Below, piece by piece: positions 12,559 through 24,147 of a stretch of DNA of 64,000 nucleotides (the stretch's first letter is position 1; every line of letters starts with the position of its first letter). Below the pieces are notes generated by a model that did no database searches, had not been told where the DNA came from, and saw only the letters and a list, made by a program, of their open reading frames with translations. The DNA is from Nematopogon swammerdamellus (lineage: Eukaryota > Arthropoda > Insecta > Lepidoptera > Adelidae). The position numbers were made by a program, and so were the translations under genes. Location: assembly GCA_946902875.1 (NCBI GenBank), contig OX336343.1, forward strand, positions 18,027,596-18,091,595, in the 5' to 3' direction.

Positions 12559-12926
12559 CATTCAGTTGATTGTGTTGAACAAAAGTACCACTGATTTAAG
12601 TACATAATATGTAAGTCTATTACTCTATGCGTACATTAAAGTATTTATGTAGTATTCGTTTGTAGTTTATCGTATTGCTTTTCTTTTTAATACATTGCCA
12701 CAAACTATTCTTGTTCGCCTGCGTATACTTCTCCCACATCCCAAAGGTTGGTTAGAATAGAATGCCTCACGGCATTAAGCTCACCTATTGTGCCTATTTT
12801 GTGTAAATTGGTGTTCAAAATAGAATATATACATTACATAGTAATATAAGAAGGGAGTCATATCCCTTAGTCGCCTTTTACGACATACACGGGGAGAGAT
12901 GCAGTGGGGCTCGGCCCCACACGGAA

Positions 12927-13356
12927 CAAATATAATAATATAAATAATAAACATCACGAAATAATCACAAAAATATAAAACTTACAATTTTTTTATAATT
13001 TCATGAAGCCACAATGAGGACAAAGAACCCTTTCTTTCATCAGTAGTCATGATTACATTAGTTGAGTGAGTAGTAGGCAATTCAAGAGACCTACTACATT
13101 CTATTCGCTCGTGAAACTAATCAGAGCTGATGAAGACGTCCGGACGCCGCGAGATAACGTGCTCAAATGACTAACTACACAATTAGACGCGGTGTGGCGC
13201 TGCGAGCAACCGGAAGCGCTCGCCAACGAGCCATATCCGGTGCACGGACGCAGGAATCAGAATGGACGTCGGCTTGAGACTGGACGAAAAGTTAGTCCAG
13301 CCATGAAGCAATAATATTGTTGAAAAAAAAATTATAATTATCTACTATTGCTAAAT
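12927..13356. other. Intergenic, nothing recognised
   Basis: A GC-rich patch at 13130-13290 was read in all frames without finding a plausible exon. Confidence 0.4.
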
Positions 13357-13655
13357 CAGCCTAGGTAGCTCAGTGGTGCGGTCGATACTTTGATGGGTGA
13401 TCGCTCGACCGTTGGAGGCTGACCGTGGTTCGGATTCCACGTTAAACTGTAGGTCCCTTCCCTTCTTACCTTACTAGGTGGTAGGGTTTATCCCGACCGG
13501 TTTATCCCCACCGCACTGAGCGAAACGTCGGTCGAAACGGCTATAGTTCGTGTTTTCCGTCCAGTTCCGTGTAGCCGACATGAAATGAAGGGAAGCACTG
13601 ACTTGGCACCTAGTTCACCCGGTGTTATGGGCTGACATCACGGATGTTGCAGGTA
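13357..13655 (+). mobile_element. SINE, family S, with tRNA-like head
   Basis: It has the clearest tRNA-like head: box-A-like TAGCTCAGTGGTGCGG at 13367 and box-B-like GTGGTTCGGATTCC at about 13425. This is followed by the common body (AGGTCCCTTCCCTTCTTACC, CGAAACGTCGGTCGAAACGG) and the start of the tail. The last about 30 bp and poly-A are lost, where a piece of the family Z head begins (AGCCCCACTGCATCTCTCCC). Confidence 0.88.
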
Positions 13656-13680
13656 GCCCCACTGCATCTCTCCCCGTGCG

Positions 13681-14003
13681 TACCGTGTGGGGCCGGTACT
13701 TTAAAAGAATAGCCCCACTGCATCTCTCCCCGTGTATGTCGTAAAAGGCGACTAAGGGATATGACTCCCTTCTTATATTACTTGGTGGTAGGGTTTAACC
13801 CGCCCGGGTTGGTACCACCGCACTGAATGAAAGGTCGGTCGAAACGGCTATGTAAATAGTTTGTGTTATCCGTCCAGTTCAGTGTAGCCGGCACGACCGA
13901 AGGGATGCACTGACGTGGCACCAAGTTCACCCGGTGCTATGGGCTGACATCACGAATGTTGTAGGTGATGTAGCCAACCGTGTCAGTTTCCATAAAAAAA
14001 AAA
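13681..14003 (+). mobile_element. Hybrid SINE H1, full length
   Basis: It opens with the family Z head (TACCGTGTGGGGCCGGTACT...GTCGTAAAAGGCGACTAAGG). It switches to the family S body inside GACTCCCTTCTTATATTACT and ends with GTCAGTTTCCAT and poly-A. It has no tRNA-like head. Diagnostic H1 positions are GACGTGGCACCAAGTTCACC and CACGACCGAAGGGA. The same junction is found at 28516-28843, 40918-41248 and 49718-49969, so it spread as a unit. Confidence 0.92.
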
Positions 14004-14463
14004 TCTATTAAAAATGTCACCTATATCAATGAATGACTCTCTCTATCCACATCTAGCGTGCAAAATCGATAACATTTATGCTGAAGTCAAGCTTAATGGA
14101 GAAAGTTGTCCAAACTAAACTTTTACCAGGACAGTAAAAGGCCTTAGGCATAAGCTTGTTATTGAGCACAAGGACACAACCAATAATAATTAAAGGTCGA
14201 TCCACTTGCCTCGGGCCGACGGATACTGAGACCGATCTACCGACGAGAACAAGTAGAACAGGATGTGTTGTTAGAGGCAGACATTAGCAACGTCCTAGTT
14301 TCAGGCCGCACTTGAGAAACAGTTTGTACGTACCTACATGCTCATACTTCATGTTTTCTGATCTTCATGAGCAGATTTCAGTTGTTAAGATTTTATACGT
14401 CTTTTAATTTGTTCTAAATTCTGTTTTCTAACCCTCTACCTTTACCTTCTCTTTTTTAATATA

Positions 14464-14600
14464 TTTTTTTTTGCTTCCGAACTGGGTGGCTCTGCCCGAG
14501 GTCGAAGCCACAGGCGCAGCCAATTTCACCGCCGAGGAGGTGCCAGTCCGGCTTGGAGGTGGACCTGAGAGGTGGACTAATGTCGCTGGGGAAAGGCTAT
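14464..14600 (+). repeat. Interspersed repeat, family G
   Basis: The block CCGAACTGGGTGGCTCTGCC, then CGAGGTCGAAGCCACAGGCG and CAGCCAATTTCACCGCCGAG, is shared with 27111-27210 (same strand) and 57826-57915 (opposite strand). It looks like a conserved end of an unnamed element. A reading frame across it on the other strand has no recognisable product. Confidence 0.6.
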
Positions 14601-16779
14601 TAACCCGCGATTTGAACATCCGTGGATTGTAGGAGTGGGGAAAGATATTCCCTGGGGGCCCGTTCCCGTTCTCTACATATTATAAAACGAAACGTCTGAT
14701 ATCTGTTTGTTCAGCGATAACTTGAGAACGACTCTACCGGTTAACATAATAACTTGAGGACGAATCTATTTACCGGTGAAGCAGTTAGAAAAACTGCTTA
14801 TGCAGTCGTCCGGTACCGCCGCCCGTGTCAGAGCGTTTCTAACTCAAAAGATAAGCTTCGCCATTCAGCGGAGGAACGCTGCTTCAGATCATGGGACCGT
14901 TTTAACCGTCCCAATGGAGGAGTTATTTATTTTAATTTAGTTTTATTTTGATTTTAATCTGTTGTTATTTTACCATTTTTTATTTGTTATTATTAATTAC
15001 CAGTGTATCTACCGGTTTATACATAATATGTAGTACATATATGTGCGGTGTAAACCAAATAAGTCTTGCATATCTCAATGGTTATAAGTTTATGGTCAAA
15101 ATCCCAACTGTACTACGGGTAAGAAGCGCACGATACATAATAAAAAATATATTAAATTGAGCACTAAATATATTATTTCTATGTATGTATCAATTTCTGT
15201 CTATGCTCGAGCAAGACACTAAACTCTCGCCTGTGACGCCTTGCTTTCGTATAACACTACCGTTTCTTAATTGGGTTGAGTAGTAAAGTTGAAAGTTATT
15301 CTAAGGTAGACATTTTATGCTAGTTCGAAGAAGCCCAGAAAAGTTAAAACTCGTAGTTATAAATAAGGGGGAAAGTGTTAGTAGCAAAATTCACACAATC
15401 TACCCAGAATTTTGGATCGCGGAAGGTTTTTTTTTTTAAATGGGTCCTCAGAATGGGTCGTCCATTCTGAGCAAGCATTTAAAAAAAAATTGTGTACAGT
15501 CATACATAATAATAATAGTATTTAATGCCTACTGCTGCACTAGTAGCTGCAAAATACTTTGCTACGTCGAATAAACTTATAATATTTATCAGTAGAATAA
15601 TTATTTTCCAAACGATAATCTTCTTTCAAAGGTTGCCTTATTTTTATTCGCCATTTTTTGCGCTCCCTTCGGGTGCAACAATTTTTTGTCAACATCGGAA
15701 GCTGCAGGTAAGGTTCGGAATGCTGGTTTGTCTATTGTTCGTTTTTTCTTGCAGTTTACTTAATGTTTGCAAATTCGCAATTTGGAAGGCAATAACTGTC
15801 GGGAGGCATGTTGTCCCGCTCGCCTCTTGACGAATGGATTGCTGACATTAATTTGAGGCGGTTTTTATAGTTACAGAAAATTTTGTTAAATTATTGAAGA
15901 AGGTGAAAATTTTTCTGATTAGTTACCTATTTCTATTGGTACCTTTTAAATTGGAGTTGTTCATGATGAATTAGATCTACGGTTAGATCTAATATTATTT
16001 GTGGCTATTATAGTTTTATTTAGACGTATGTATAGATTTATTAATGCTGTAATTATATTAGCGAACAAATGAAATTTATATGGGGGGGGTAATGCCGCAA
16101 GTAACTATTAAGAACGTCCATTTTGATAGTTATTTTAATGTTTGTTAGGTAGGTTTTAATTCTTTAGTTATTTGTATAACTTTTTGATATTTTCTGGAAT
16201 AAAGAATTACTTATAGGTTTTATTTTAATACTAAAAATAATGACTTTGACTGACTTAATATTTATTATGCAAGAATAAGGTATTCATTATTTTAGTAAGT
16301 ATCTATATAGCATCCTAAACTCAAAGCACAGAGTTCAAAGTGTCACATTTGTGAAGTCAAGATAAATTCTCTAGCTAGCACATATTATTCAGAAAAAGTC
16401 CCTACCTACTTTTATTTTCAACTAAATAACACATAATCGATTTCTATTGTCATCGCATGCCCACGAAAATCGTGAGATCGACCAACATACGCACAAAGCA
16501 TTCGTAATCTTCCCAAAAACCCAAATCAAAACGGATAAGCCACCGGTTACCTACATTTGATTCGCAACAGATGTTCCCATTTTAAAGGAAATCAAAATAA
16601 ATAACAGTCGGATCCCTTCTGCCACGGTCGCGCAGGCGCACTGTGGCCTATTCACCGACATACGTGTGCATCCGGAAAGAAGTGACAGCAGCTATTTGAT
16701 GTCAATATACTTTAGTTTACGCAAAACTAAACACGTCATACGTCCAAACGTCAAGTGAAAAGATAAGTTTTATTTTATT
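14601..16779. other. Intergenic, one small hairpin
   Basis: AT-rich DNA without exons. Positions 15427-15489 form a hairpin (AAATG, CTCAGAATGG / CCATTCTGAG, CATTT) closed by T and A runs. A run of seven G lies at 16083. Confidence 0.45.
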
Positions 16780-17000
16780 ATTTTTTTATTGATAGCGCGA
16801 CATATGGCGCCGAGCCACCCATAAGGTGACTAACGACGCCCATGGACATACGTACGCGGGGGTTGCGAATGCCATGCCGGCCTGACAGGTTCCCATTCAC
16901 GCCCCTCTTGAAGGACCCGAGACTGTACTTGGGGGGAAATATATGGGCAGGGAGAGCGTTCCAGAGTTTACCGGTTTTGTAGAGGAAAGATCTGCAGAAT
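16780..17000 (-). pseudogene. LINE reverse-transcriptase C-terminal remnant
   Basis: On the minus strand one frame gives WNALPAHIFPPKYSLGSFK, then RGVNGNLSGRHGIRNP. The WN-LP-IFP start and the FKRGV...LSG tail are standard at the end of several non-LTR reverse transcriptases. Only about 65 codons remain. The same family occurs at 7850, 43545 and 58855. Confidence 0.6.
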
Positions 17001-17110
17001 CGATTTGAATAAGAAGTATTTGAATAGCAAAAAACCTCCGTATAAATTTAAAAACTGTGCCTATTCGGCTTGTCCGTTGTAATATTCAATTATTATAGCA
17101 TTAAACTATG

Positions 17111-17535
17111 TACCGTGTGGGGTCGGTACTTAAAAATAATAGCCCCACTGCATCTCTCCCCGTCGCATGTCGTAAAAGTCGACTAAGGGATTGTCAGCCT
17201 CGGCAGCTCAGTGGTGCGGTCAGTTATTGGATGGGTGACCGCCCGACCGTTGGAGGCTGACCGTGGTTCGGATTCCAAGTTAAACTGTAGGTCCCTTCCC
17301 TTCTTACCTTACTGGGTGGTAGGGTTTATCCCGGCCGGGTTGGTACCACCGCACTGAGCGAAACGTCGGTCGAAACGGCTATGTAAATAGTTCGTGTTTT
17401 CCGTCCAGTTCAGTGTAGCCGGTGCGAAATGAAGGGAAGCACTGACATAGCACCTAGTTCACCCGGTGTTATGGGCTGACATCACGGATGTTGTAGGTGA
17501 TGTAGCCAACCGTTTCAGTTTCCATAAAAAAAAAA
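17111..17535 (+). mobile_element. Hybrid SINE H2: Z head plus complete S element
   Basis: The family Z head (TACCGTGTGGGGTCGGTACT...GTCGACTAAGGGAT) is joined to a whole tRNA-like SINE. The SINE head starts at CAGCCTCGGCAGCTCAGTGG and has box-B-like GTGGTTCGGATTCC. The element ends in GTTTCCAT and poly-A. The copy at 42394-42829 has the same junction and the same CGTCGCATGTCGTAAAAGTC variant of the head. Confidence 0.92.
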
Positions 17536-18272
17536 TGTACATAATATTACGTAGATGACGTATTTTTGACTAACTAAAACGCGGCTGCATTATTGTGATC
17601 TTAGTGAAGGACACGATAGCTTTTGTTTTGCCACTTTCAATCAGAGGAATTTATTTATTTACTTAATTCTAAAATACATTTTATTATGTACCTAGAGAAA
17701 ATGAAAATATTTGGTATTGAATAAAAGAGGAGAAGAAAACAAACGGGCCAAACAAGCGTTTAAAATTTCAAATAAAATTTAATTATTTACCTAAGTGCTT
17801 ACTTAACTCTTTGAGTAACCCCATTTAATTTATTTTTATTCGCTAATATCATAGAAAATGTTCGTGATTAAATTGTTTTATTTTAATAACATGAAGTGGA
17901 ACCAACAATGCGGCAACAATTAATCGGAGAAACTGCAACAAATTGAACACAACGAGCGGTGCAACGAAGAAATAAATTCCCAGAAACGGCATTTCACGTA
18001 TTTTGCCGGATTACGAACATTCGGTCAGCATGCATTTCATTTACACCAGAAGTTACGTGAGTGTGATAGAAATGACGAAACCATGTGTCTCGTAGGTCCG
18101 AAGGATAATAATAATACAAATTAATTGTTAACACACTGTTACACATGAAATCAGATCACAAGCTCCGCTCAAGACAAGAAGACGCAACAGGCACGACCAA
18201 CCGGAAGCGGACACCGTCAGCAGCGCCTTCTGGCTCTCCGTCGAGATCCAGAATGCACCTGAAGATACTTCG
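17536..18272. other. Intergenic, nothing recognised
   Basis: AT-rich up to 18120, then higher GC content into the minus-strand gene model. No repeat was named. Confidence 0.4.
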
Positions 18273-18803
18273 TCATCCGAGACAACACGCACTGAACACC
18301 GCTGAAATTTGACAACTCGCGTCATTCGCGACGGCGGCGACGACGACGGCTGAAGAACTAAAAAGTTCTCCGTCAACCGTCACACCGCGCTGGCCTGGCC
18401 CCGGCAGAGTGCTCATGTCACGATGCCATACGTTTGGCCTGTAACATAGCTCTAAAACTACCATGATTAAGGCATTTTCATTTGTAACATGGTATAACCA
18501 CGGTAACTAAATAATGCAACTTGGTAAAGATTGGCATAAATATTGTAATTTTATCTTTGTGGAGTCGATGCCTCTTCGAGTTAATATATGTTTTTGTAGC
18601 GTTACAATACACAGATACCTACCTACATACCTGTTGCAGCGAATGCCCAGTGCGGGTGACTGGAGCGGAACTGGCACGCAAGTATTTACATCAATATCTA
18701 GCACAATGCCGGGCATTTCCTGATCCACTTCGACAATAATAAACGGTTGTAATTTTACCATCAATTGGATGTGTGCAATCTCGATAATTTGTGTTGTGCT
18801 CAT
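18273..18803 (-). CDS. Predicted two-exon small protein, unknown function
   Basis: Exon 1 (18803-18631) starts with ATG and reads MSTTQIIEIAHIQLMVKLQP, then FIIVEVDQEMPGIVLDIDVN. It ends CGCTGCAACAG before a GTATGT donor, in phase 2. Exon 2 (18438-18273) follows a GTTACAG acceptor, completes an Arg codon, and continues through GVTVDGELFSSSAVVVAAVA to a TGA stop. The two exons total 339 nt, giving 112 codons plus stop, so the phases fit. The intron is 192 bp with a weak pyrimidine tract. No signal peptide, membrane segment or known domain was recognised. Two adjacent open frames with consensus splice sites could still arise by chance, and the gene could extend with other exons. Treat as tentative. 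Confidence 0.3.
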
Positions 18804-18927
18804 ACGTAGATTTATTTTAAACTTGGCGAAGGCTTTCTGATGAGTTGCTTTATCATCATAACCTAACCTAACTCTTTTCTACATCCTTACTGCAGTTGGA
18901 TACAATTTTTTATTGTCATTTAAAATT

Positions 18928-19022
18928 CATCATTGTCATCATCATCATCAGCCTGTATCGGTCCACTGCTGGACATAGGCCTCTCCCAAGGCACGCCACC
19001 ACACGCGGTCTTCCGCTCTTCT
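18928..19022 (-). mobile_element. RTE-type LINE 3'-end fragment
   Basis: The plus strand reads GGTCCACTGCTGGACATAGG, then CCTCTCCCAAGGCACGCC, after a short ATC repeat. This is the reverse complement of the conserved last coding part of RTE-like LINEs, matching the copy at 21945-22646 (GTCCACTGCTGGACATACGC). Only the end is left. Confidence 0.6.
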
Positions 19023-19291
19023 CATCCATACATTTAAAATTACAAGTATGTAATTACTTATCATTTTCTGCTTCCAAAAATAAAGGTACGTCTAGTACGA
19101 TGCACTATAATGGATATCCGTTAAATCCTCAGATCAGGAAAGGAAGGAGATATGCGGAGGGGGCGTGGCGCTGTCTCCGCCACATGCGGAATGCCCGCAT
19201 GTTTCGTTGAATGCACCCGCCAGGCGAGTTAGTCACGCTTTTGTCTTTGTGTCCGATATTACTCCAAAGTGCGCTCTTAGTTTTTGGCAAA

Positions 19292-19420
19292 ATGCCTCAG
19301 TGCTGTGTGGTGCTTCGTAAAAATTAGAGCAGAAATAAAAACTACAAGGACCATGGGATCACTCACCACCTGCAAGTACTGAATTACATGATTATTACAT
19401 ATTTTAAACATTTTCTGAAA
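19292..19420 (+). pseudogene. THAP zinc-finger N-terminal remnant
   Basis: The frame starts MPQCCVVLRKN, has a stop, then resumes SRNKNYKDHGITHH in the same frame. THAP domains (C2CH DNA-binding fingers of insect P-element transposases and many host proteins) open with Met-Pro-x-Cys, a second Cys a few residues on, and a conserved HGI-x-YH-x-FP block. Here the second Cys appears replaced by Arg and an in-frame TAG interrupts the domain. No downstream domain was seen. The assignment rests on a short motif. Confidence 0.35.
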
Positions 19421-21944
19421 TCTCACTTTCTTCAACCGGGAAGATGTGTTTGAAATGGCGTCGCTAGGGTTGTACGCAACAACACATTTATCGATGTTTA
19501 TTTCGGTGCGTTTCAACCAGTATCAACACTGGATATAAATTTTTACTTTTATATGTAAATTGTATGTTTTGAGAAGTTCGTTTGTGTTTATTCTTGTTAC
19601 AAAAGGGAGGTACCCATAGTAAAAAAAAATATTATAAATATTTGGTTGACATATCGGTGGACATATACATTTATTAACTATTAATCCAGGCAATGGGTAA
19701 TTTCTTACTTACAAAAGGTCCAGGAAAAGTATTTTTTTTTAGATTTGTTCAGTTCGGTGTCTTAATTAATATTCCGAGTTTGGCCTAGGGCGACCGCCGC
19801 TCGCGCCGCTATATTGGAAAATTCATTACGGAAAGACTAGCTGCTAGATCAAAACAATTCGGAGAAATACGCCGGCCACGGGCGAGTTCCATTCATTTAA
19901 GTAAAAACAAAAAATAACATATAGGTACATACATATATAATAATACATACATATATAATAATACATTCTTAATGAGCACTATTTATGAAATGAAGGATTA
20001 GCCATTCGAAAGTGGACCTTATAAATAGAGCCTTATTGCTTATATTTTGGTATCTAAGCACAGTCACACACAAGGAGATTAAGGATTAAGTGAGGCAAAG
20101 GATTAGTTAGAACCATTATTTGTTCATTTGAGGTGTGATTTTTTGGTTTATGCCAAACAAAACTGTGTTAGTTATGTCTACATTGTAGTAGCTGAATGTA
20201 TGTTTACAATAATTGCGCATATCTGATCGATGATTATGCATTCTTTATCTTTAAATAAATGTTATTTGAGTATACTAATAAATAAATACTAATATTATGC
20301 TATTAAATAAAAATTGCTGTTAACAATAAATAGGAATGACATCTTCTATTAACTCATAAAAGTTTTCCATCAAACTTTATAACGCCCTGTTCATATTTAT
20401 ATTACCTAAATTATGTCGATTTATATAATAAACAATTACTTATGTTATTAATATAATGCAAATTAGATTTTTGTATGAATACGAGGTAGAAAACTTAAAT
20501 GTTCGTAATTGAAAAAAAAATATCGATACTATATCGATCTCATTGTAACGTTTTGTCAATCACTGGCGTAGGGATGGTTTTGTGCTAGTATTAGTGGGTC
20601 AGTGGACCGTTAGCGCCCGCGCGTATTGGCTATAAGACAGTGTGCGTGCACTTGTACGTACAAGAGTGCGTTAATGTTAAATGACTGTAATTGGCTATAT
20701 AACGGTGTGTGTCGACTCGTACGTATTAGAGTGCATTAGTATTAGTGATTGTCTTGGAGACACGTGTTTCGTACTGGAAATCATTTCTTCACACATCTCC
20801 TTCCTTTCCTGATCTGAGGTTAAATCAGTGTGTACAATTGAATACTCTTGAATATGAAACAGCAGAAGAATGAACGTAAATAATATTAAATAAATAATAA
20901 TAATAGAGGTCATAAATGTTTAATGCTCCTCATATCTATAGGAATTGAATATTCGTGCATGACCATCGATTTGTTATATATAACAAATCACTGTGCATGA
21001 CATAGAGGCGCAAAGACTCGGACAACTATTGTAGCTAGACGAAAGGTTCCAGATGTTGTCTTTTGTCCGAAGCCGCTAATTTATTTTTTATATATAAACG
21101 AGCTAACAAATGACGGGGAAGTCAGTTAACCTGTCCGCAGGCCATCAGCTCCTCCGGTCCCATCTAAACACATTATTTGATTTGCGTCTAATGACAAGGC
21201 GCGCTCCTAAAGGCGACCTTTTGTCTGCGCCGACCTACAAACTACCTAAGATTGCATCTTCGCTCTCCAATCAAAAATGTAACTTATTTCTTGCAGTTTA
21301 AAGATTAAAATCATTCGGTTGGATGTCGGAGTGTGCTGACGGTCTCTCGACTAAGGAGGTCCGGGATAATTGAGCAATTAGGCGGGCACTAGCTAGCGCG
21401 GCGGGATTATCGCGTCATCTCGAATTTAATAACGAACCACTGTGCGCTGCTCTGCGTCACACGGACCTGACACGGAGTTTTAGCTTGATGTTGCAGAACT
21501 TAAAAAGAAAAAAGGGCATTCGTGTTTTCTTACATTCCCGAGTGTATAATTAAACGACTAATTAACATAAAATTAAATATGTATATACCTATTCATCCTA
21601 CACTTCGCAAAATTATTTATCTGTAGATACATACCTATACAATAAATTCCCAAATATGTTCATACTGCTGAATTTCAAAAAAATACATCATAGTTCATAA
21701 TTTTTTTGGTTCGCCGTAGTCGGGTAAAAAAAATTTGCGCAGCCGAAAAATAATTGTTGAAGGAGCTGGGCATGAGGCACACGATTCGCGTGTGGGGACA
21801 GCCGAGCCGGGTCGTTCCTCCTCCAGCCTATCCGTCGTGTCGTCGCCTGTCGTTGCACATGGATGAGAATTCGTTGGCGGTTGGTGGCTCCAAGTAAATT
21901 TTCTGTTATTAAATTTTATTTTGTGTTTTTTTTTTATTTATCAA
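19421..21944. other. Intergenic, short repeats only
   Basis: Positions 20620-20755 hold two diverged copies, about 66 bp apart, of ATTGGCTAT followed by TGCGTGCACTTGTACGTA-type sequence. Positions 20956-21001 form a palindrome around GATTTGTTATATATAACAAA. A frame at 21772-21892 ends DENSLAVGGSK and may be a LINE tail, but this is unproven. Confidence 0.4.
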
Positions 21945-22646
21945 CACACAGTCAGTCAGTCAGTCAGTCAATCAGCGTGTAAGCGTCCACTGCTGGACAT
22001 ACGCCTCTCCAATTTTCCTCCAGTCCTCCCGGCCTTCAGCGATACGGAACCACTGATTTCCGCCGGCGTACTTGATGTCGTCGTCCCACCTGGCGGGTGG
22101 TCTTCCCACACTCCGTTTTCCTGTCCACGGCCGCCAGTGTAGGACACGGTTACTCCAACGGTCATCGTCTCTTCGGCTAACGTGCCCAGCCCACTGCCAC
22201 TTGAGCTTATCCACCCGGTGTCCAATATCGACTACTTTGGTGCGTCGGCGGATTGCCTCGTTGCGCACCATATCACGTAGCGATATTCCCAGCATGGCTC
22301 GCTCCATTGCTCGCTGGGCAACTTTCAACCTTTGGACAACAGCGACCGTCAGAGTCCACGTTTCACACCCGTACGTCATAACCGGGAGGACACACTGGTC
22401 ATATATACGGGTCTTTAAATTCTGCGGAAGGTCAGACTTCAGGACGAATTTTAGTTTTCCAAAGGCAGCCCAACCCAGTTGAATTCGTCTCTCCACCTCC
22501 TTAAGCAGACCTTGTCTACCAAGCCGCAGAATTTGACCGAGGTATACGTACTCTTCAACCTGTTCGATCACTTCTCCGCCAATAACAATTTGTCCTCCCG
22601 TCATAACCTCGGTCGCCATGACCTTGGTTTTGTCCCGCCAACACAC
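21945..22646 (-). pseudogene. RTE-type LINE reverse transcriptase, C-terminal third
   Basis: A minus-strand frame of about 224 codons is open from the truncation near 22646 to a TGA at 21972. In order it carries VEEYVYLGQILRLGRQG, MTYGCETWTLT, AQRAMERAMLGISLRD, WQWAGHVSRRDDDRW and VGRPPARWDDDIKYAGGNQW. These are signature blocks of the region after the polymerase domain in RTE-clade LINEs of insects. The endonuclease and catalytic YXDD domains are missing, so it is a 5'-truncated dead copy. It has no internal stop, so it is likely young. After the stop comes a TGAC tetranucleotide tail (21945-21972), usual for this clade. Confidence 0.88.
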
Positions 22647-22659
22647 AAAATAATTATAT

Positions 22660-23360
22660 AGGAAAATATATATACTTATTCCATCAAATTAAAAAAATAG
22701 GTACAACGAAAGGAAAAAAATCTTTGACACCTTTATAATGTCTATTCGTGTTCGTGTCTAGCCACCAAGCGCCAGCGCAGCGGAGAGCAAGCAGTGACAA
22801 TGGGCGGCGCTAGCGACGCCGCCCGCCGCCCTACACTTATCGCAGCAGCCGACTCCGGCGCAGAGCTATTCCAAGTTTAGTGCGACGAGAATATCGCACA
22901 CGAACGTTATGTGCGTTCTCCAGTATTCAATAGTGATGCAAAAATAGGTATAACTGTATGATTGTGTGAACAGCAAGTTGATGCACTGATGGATGATGCT
23001 AACTGACATTAACCCGTGCGTTTTTATCAGTAATACGGAGGATTTTCCCTTATTAAGCGTGTAATGAATGCCCATAAGCATCGCAGTTGCGTGCTCTAAA
23101 CTCCTCGTTAGTTTTCAAGTTTAATTAATACTCAAAAAAACTACAGAACCATCGGTGACAAAATCTCCCAATCACGTCACGCCACCGCCTCCGCCAGCGC
23201 GTGACACATACTATAAGTGTTTTTAATTATAGTTATTATATTATATTGCATTATACATTATTGTAATTAAAGTGCATTGTTGCTTGAAGGTGCGTATGGC
23301 GCTTAGGAGAAACACATGTCATTCTCATAAATGAAAATCATGAGTTATGTACACACCCGG
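22660..23360. other. Intergenic, GC-rich patch
   Basis: Positions 22750-22870 are GC-rich (CGCCAGCGCAGCGGAGAGCA and following) amid AT-rich flanks. No exon with splice signals was seen. It could be an upstream region of a gene outside view. Confidence 0.35.
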
Positions 23361-23775
23361 TATTCGTGAGGTCCGTGCGGCGTCCATGAGGTACACATGT
23401 CATTCGTGAGGATCGTGCGGCGTCCATAAGGTACACATGGCAGTCGTGAGGATCGTGCGGCGTCCATGAGGTACACATGGCATTTGTGAGGAGCGTGCGG
23501 CGTCCACGAGGTACACATGGCATTCGTGAGGTCCGTGCGGCGTCCATGAGGTACACATGGCATTCGTGAGGATCATGCGGCGTCCATGAGGTACACATGG
23601 CATTAGTGAGGATCGTGCTGTATCCATGAGGTACACATGGCATTAGTGAGGATCGTGCTGTATCCATGAGGTACACGTGGCATTCGTGAGGAACGTGCGG
23701 CGTCCATGAGATACACATGGCATTCATGAGGATCGTGCGGCGTCCATGAGGTACACGTGGCATTCAGATAGTACA
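23361..23775. repeat. Minisatellite, ten 40-bp units
   Basis: Units start every 40 bp from 23361 (ATTCGTGAGGATCGTGCGGC, then GTCCATGAGGTACACATGG). About ten copies run to 23760, plus a partial one. Units differ at a few positions (GTCC/GATC/GAGC; GCGGCGT/GCTGTAT). Because 40 is not a multiple of three, each minus-strand frame cycles through the same three peptides with a 40-residue period. All three stay largely open. This is a repeat property rather than evidence of a gene. Confidence 0.95.
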
Positions 23776-24147
23776 CGTGGGGTACTACCACGTGCTAAAG
23801 TTGGAATAGAATGACAGCGGAGGCGGCACATGCGCTACGGCACAAACAAACCGCAGCGTTATAACCCTCAGCAAGGTGGTCCAACTCTACACTGTCGGTG
23901 TACTTTGCAGACGGTCGGCAGGTTGGTAATTAATGGACGGGGCAATCCATCAGATCGTGACATGTTCTGATTAAAATTGGGGAATACCTGATTGCGGTAA
24001 TCGTTACTCGAATTAAGCAGAAACGAGAAATGATAATTGGTGCTGGCACAGTCAAACAAGTAACAACAGGAACAATATATAACATTTTTCACAATCTAGA
24101 GGCACTCTCAGAGCTTTTATGTGCCAGCGACATTGATACTGAAGCCC
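23776..24147. other. Intergenic, nothing recognised
   Basis: No exon or repeat identified between the minisatellite and the MITE. Confidence 0.4.

Larger units (their letters stand above)
12003..12838 (+). mobile_element. 5'-truncated CR1-like LINE insert
   Basis: The insert is flanked by TAGTA direct repeats inside the SINE at 11786-12926. It holds the last 157 codons of a reverse transcriptase, a CT microsatellite at 12496-12555, and a 3' untranslated region. That region contains ATTGCCACAAACTATTC and AATGCCTCACGGCATTAAGC. The same 3' region is present, inverted, near 55562-55725. Heavy 5' truncation plus a short target duplication fits target-primed reverse transcription. Confidence 0.85.
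11786..12926 (-). mobile_element. Hybrid SINE (H1) split by a LINE insertion
   Basis: Positions 11786-12002 are the tail and body of the hybrid SINE subfamily H1 on the minus strand (diagnostic GTGCCACGTCAGTGCTTCCC and GGTCGTGCCGGC). Its head resumes at 12839 (TAGTAATATAAGAAGGGAGT) and ends near 12926 at GGCCCCACACGG. A short piece of the head is deleted. The gap is filled by the CR1-like insert at 12003-12838. TAGTA is present on both sides (11998-12002 and 12839-12843) and only once in intact H1 copies, so it is the target duplication. Confidence 0.88.

Noticed and set aside
23338..23763. 141-codon minus-strand frame
   Set aside because: Spans only the 40-bp minisatellite; equally open in the other frames.
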